DNA of 33,594 nucleotides, from positions 1-33,594 of the forward strand of contig RBNI01000322.1 in the NCBI GenBank assembly GCA_003990745.1, given 5' to 3'. The notes beneath the pieces are model-generated. The model saw only the letters and a program-made list of their open reading frames with translations. It searched no databases and was not told the DNA's origin. Position 1 is the stretch's first letter. Every line of letters starts with the position of its first letter. Shown here piece after piece: positions 33,576 to 33,594 of this stretch. Origin of the DNA: Jimgerdemannia flammicorona. Taxonomy: Eukaryota; Mucoromycota; Endogonomycetes; Endogonales; Endogonaceae. Position numbers and translations under genes: made by a program.

Positions 33576-33594
33576 GTAAGAGGAATCTTTTTTT

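Overview
The window looks like a compact, intron-dense fungal nuclear chromosome, most probably from a basidiomycete (Agaricomycete-like). I infer this from multi-exon housekeeping genes on both strands, introns mostly of 50-200 nt with GTNNGT donors, short intergenic gaps and fungal-type protein sequences. I see no rRNA, tRNA, CRISPR array or intact transposon. Splice models were built by hand, and almost every junction was checked for phase and reading-frame closure.

Layout. 1-1854: no recognisable gene. 1855-4267 (-): an NmrA/isoflavone-reductase-like protein whose last exon carries 15 copies of the hexapeptide WNKGVQ. 5049-9904 (-): a tandem (type-7) coronin in 21 exons, ending in a 9-nt micro-exon. 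10249-16115 (+): an importin-9/Kap114 importin-beta in 24 exons, divergent from coronin. 16327-16910 (-): an unrecognised 145-aa helical protein. 17164-20732 (-): THO complex subunit 5 in 14 exons. 20880-22529 (+): a 2-oxoglutarate/Fe(II) dioxygenase. 23211-24796 (+): an SR splicing factor (RRM, CCHC knuckle, RS tail). 25409-26921 (+): a DDIAS/RPA1-C-like zinc-ribbon OB-fold protein. 27174-28557 (+): a medium-chain reductase with three apparent lesions. 29026-29775 (-): COX11, intronless. 29920 to the right edge (+): gamma-tubulin complex component 3, truncated by the window.

The genes do not form a pathway cluster. They are mostly core eukaryotic functions: actin (coronin), nuclear import (importin-9), mRNA export and splicing (THOC5, SR protein), respiration (COX11) and microtubule nucleation (GCP3). 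Three pairs are divergent with 144-344 bp between start codons: coronin/importin-9, THOC5/dioxygenase and COX11/GCP3.

The most unusual object is the WNKGVQ-repeat reductase: a degenerate dinucleotide-binding domain followed by a C-terminal tandem-peptide array with near-identical DNA units. Other notable points are three introns that appear to use GC donors, the micro-exon completing a WASP-like acidic EEWDD end in coronin, the decayed reductase, and a strong tendency of long homopolymers to be T on the sense strand of introns, including a 149-bp tract in THOC5.
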